Positions 63,083 through 64,000 of a stretch of DNA of 64,000 nucleotides are shown piece after piece; the stretch's first letter is position 1, and each line of letters begins with the position of its first letter. A program made the translations under genes and the position numbers. The stretch is from Salinimonas profundi (lineage in GTDB: Bacteria > Pseudomonadota > Gammaproteobacteria > Enterobacterales > Alteromonadaceae). The notes under the pieces are model-generated. The model did not search any database. It worked only from the letters and a program-made list of their open reading frames with translations, and was not told where the DNA came from. Where the stretch lies: positions 1 through 64,000 of the forward strand of contig NZ_JABBXD010000007.1 of assembly GCF_014750655.1 (NCBI RefSeq), in the 5' to 3' direction.

Positions 63083-63628
63083 TTAGGCGTGTGTGCCACG
63101 TACCGGATAATCATTGTCCGGTTTTCTGAGCCATTGCAGGCCGTCTACCAGAATATCCACATCCGGTCTTGAGAAAGGCGCATTAGAAATATCGATAATC
63201 CGGATGATGCCACTCTGATCAACCACAAATAGTGCTGGCTCCGCAAACGGATGATCAGTCTCTTTTTCAGAGCGTGGGTCGGAGATATACACACCCAATG
63301 CTTTCATATTTTCTTCGGTAAGCCCGTATCCCAGAGTGAAATCAACAGAGAGATCATCTAAGTGGCTTTCCAGTTGTTCCTTGCTATCAGCCGACACCGC
63401 AATAATATCGACGCCGGTATCCATGAGCTTGTTCTTATGTTTTTGCAGCTTGTTCAGATACTTCGTACAAATAGGGCAATGCTGACCACGATAAACAACC
63501 ACTAATTGCCAGTCTTTACCTTCACCGGGTTGGCCGAGAACGTGCGTCTTGGTATGAAGATCGGTAACAGAGATATCAGGAAAGGTGCTGCCGGCCTGTA
63601 ACTTTTGCGAAAAAGTAGGTTGAGTCAT
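63083..63628 (-). CDS. Thioredoxin-fold peroxiredoxin-like protein (AhpC/TSA)
   Basis: A 181-residue protein starting at ATG 63628, with GAGGAG upstream (63640 is an alternative). The redox motif is VVYRGQHCPICTKYLNKLQ near residue 50, a C-x-x-C. The fold is AhpC/TSA with VVDQSGIIRII in the C-terminal half. It may reduce peroxides or serve as an atypical thiol-disulfide protein; the C-x-x-C rather than a lone peroxidatic cysteine favours the latter as an open option. Confidence 0.82.
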   Translation of the reverse strand: MTQPTFSQKLQAGSTFPDISVTDLHTKTHVLGQPGEGKDWQLVVVYRGQHCPICTKYLNKLQKHKNKLMDTGVDIIAVSADSKEQLESHLDDLSVDFTLGYGLTEENMKALGVYISDPRSEKETDHPFAEPALFVVDQSGIIRIIDISNAPFSRPDVDILVDGLQWLRKPDNDYPVRGTHA

Positions 63629-63790
63629 AGTACTCCTCATCGTTTGGATAAACGCCGGATAAGCTATAAAGATAACGCGATGCTCCGGCGCAATGTAAAA
63701 CTCTTAAGGTGCTTACGGCGAATAAACGCTATCAGGATTAGCAGGGGTGGGGTAAAAAGTGCAATATGACAAATCTTTAAAGAAGCGTCA

Positions 63791-63823
63791 GAAAACAGGA
63801 GCAAATTAAATTTTTTGCTCCTG
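63791..63823 (-). terminator. Terminator of the partial gene at the right edge
   Basis: Read leftward: CAGGAGCAAA with TTTGCTCCTG (63796-63823), then TTTTCTG. Confidence 0.6.
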
Positions 63824-63855
63824 ATGGGCGTTTACGATGGCAAAATGACTGCTAC

Positions 63856-64000
63856 TTAGTGCAGGAATTTCCAGACAATACTGTGCTCGGAGCCCAGGCT
63901 CCATAACAACACAACTGCCATCAGGAGGACCTCTAGCAATAAAACGCCAATGGCCATCATCGTGCTGGACAAGATAAACCCTTCTTTATGACTGATACCC
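63856..64000 (-). CDS. 3' end of a membrane protein gene (truncated by the window)
   Basis: An open frame of 47 codons from the window edge to a TAA at 63856. The product has a hydrophobic run (STMMAIGVLLLEVLLMAVVLL) and the C terminus SIVWKFLH. One membrane segment is visible. The start and family are outside the window. A terminator follows on the same strand, which supports a real gene. Confidence 0.5.
   Translation of the reverse strand, partial: GISHKEGFILSSTMMAIGVLLLEVLLMAVVLLWSLGSEHSIVWKFLH

Noticed and set aside
1..64000. tRNA, rRNA, CRISPR arrays, transposases
   Set aside because: None recognised by eye. A tRNA or covariance scan would be needed to be certain.

Overview
The window looks like chromosomal DNA of a marine gammaproteobacterium of the Alteromonadaceae (Alteromonas-like). 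The basis is the housekeeping block (serA, rpiA, 5-formyl-THF cyclo-ligase, YgfB-PepP-UbiH-UbiI, gcvTHP), the many TonB, DUF481 and PEP-CTERM type envelope proteins, and the moderate base composition. Species cannot be fixed from the sequence alone. I saw no rRNA, tRNA, CRISPR array, phage or transposase gene.

Layout. 1-924 has no gene but is dense in nested palindromes: two copies of a structured repeat (43-327 and 619-807) and a separate inverted-repeat module (485-624). 925-4600 carries envelope and signalling genes (SIMPL, DUF1289, HDOD, two tandem DUF481 proteins). 4659-9297 is a leftward metabolic block (serA, rpiA, fau, nucleoside hydrolase, ribokinase). serA has a candidate triple MetJ box. 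9925-21789 is mostly rightward: YgfB, PepP, UbiH and UbiI (ubiquinone hydroxylases), a Tat-exported M24 peptidase, a Sel1-repeat protein, then a divergent LysR regulator facing gcvT-gcvH-gcvP (glycine cleavage). 22009-27172 holds accessory envelope and stress genes, including a PEP-CTERM protein, Dps and beta-barrel proteins.

27215-39745 is a complete leftward Tad (Flp pilus) locus: Flp pilin, prepilin peptidase, an AAA ATPase, RcpC/CpaB, the RcpA/CpaC secretin, a small lipoprotein, TadG-like and two TadE/F-like pseudopilins, TadZ, TadA, TadB, TadC and a TPR lipoprotein. Immediately upstream lie an L,D-transpeptidase and an AraC regulator. Four TTGCG motifs spaced 20-21 bp cover the putative flp promoter.

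42997-53469 holds a membrane diguanylate cyclase, an AtoE-type fatty acid transporter, glutaminase, an AttEFGH-like ABC system with a lipocalin-like lipoprotein, a modular secreted EndA nuclease and the MntP manganese exporter. 53629-55401 is a lipoprotein with seven DUF5666-like repeats. 55654-61926 is a leftward, probably Fur-controlled operon: DUF4856 lipoprotein, imelysin-like lipoprotein, TonB-dependent receptor and a di-iron fatty acid hydroxylase. It diverges from a histidine-tailed CDF metal exporter. The window ends with a thioredoxin-fold peroxiredoxin-like gene and the 3' end of a membrane protein gene.

The most promising points for follow-up are the nested palindrome repeats at the left edge, the MetJ-like boxes before serA, the phased TTGCG array before flp, the Fur/imelysin/DUF4856/hydroxylase operon with its internal terminator, and the replacement of the usual zapA-ssrS segment by nucleoside catabolism genes.
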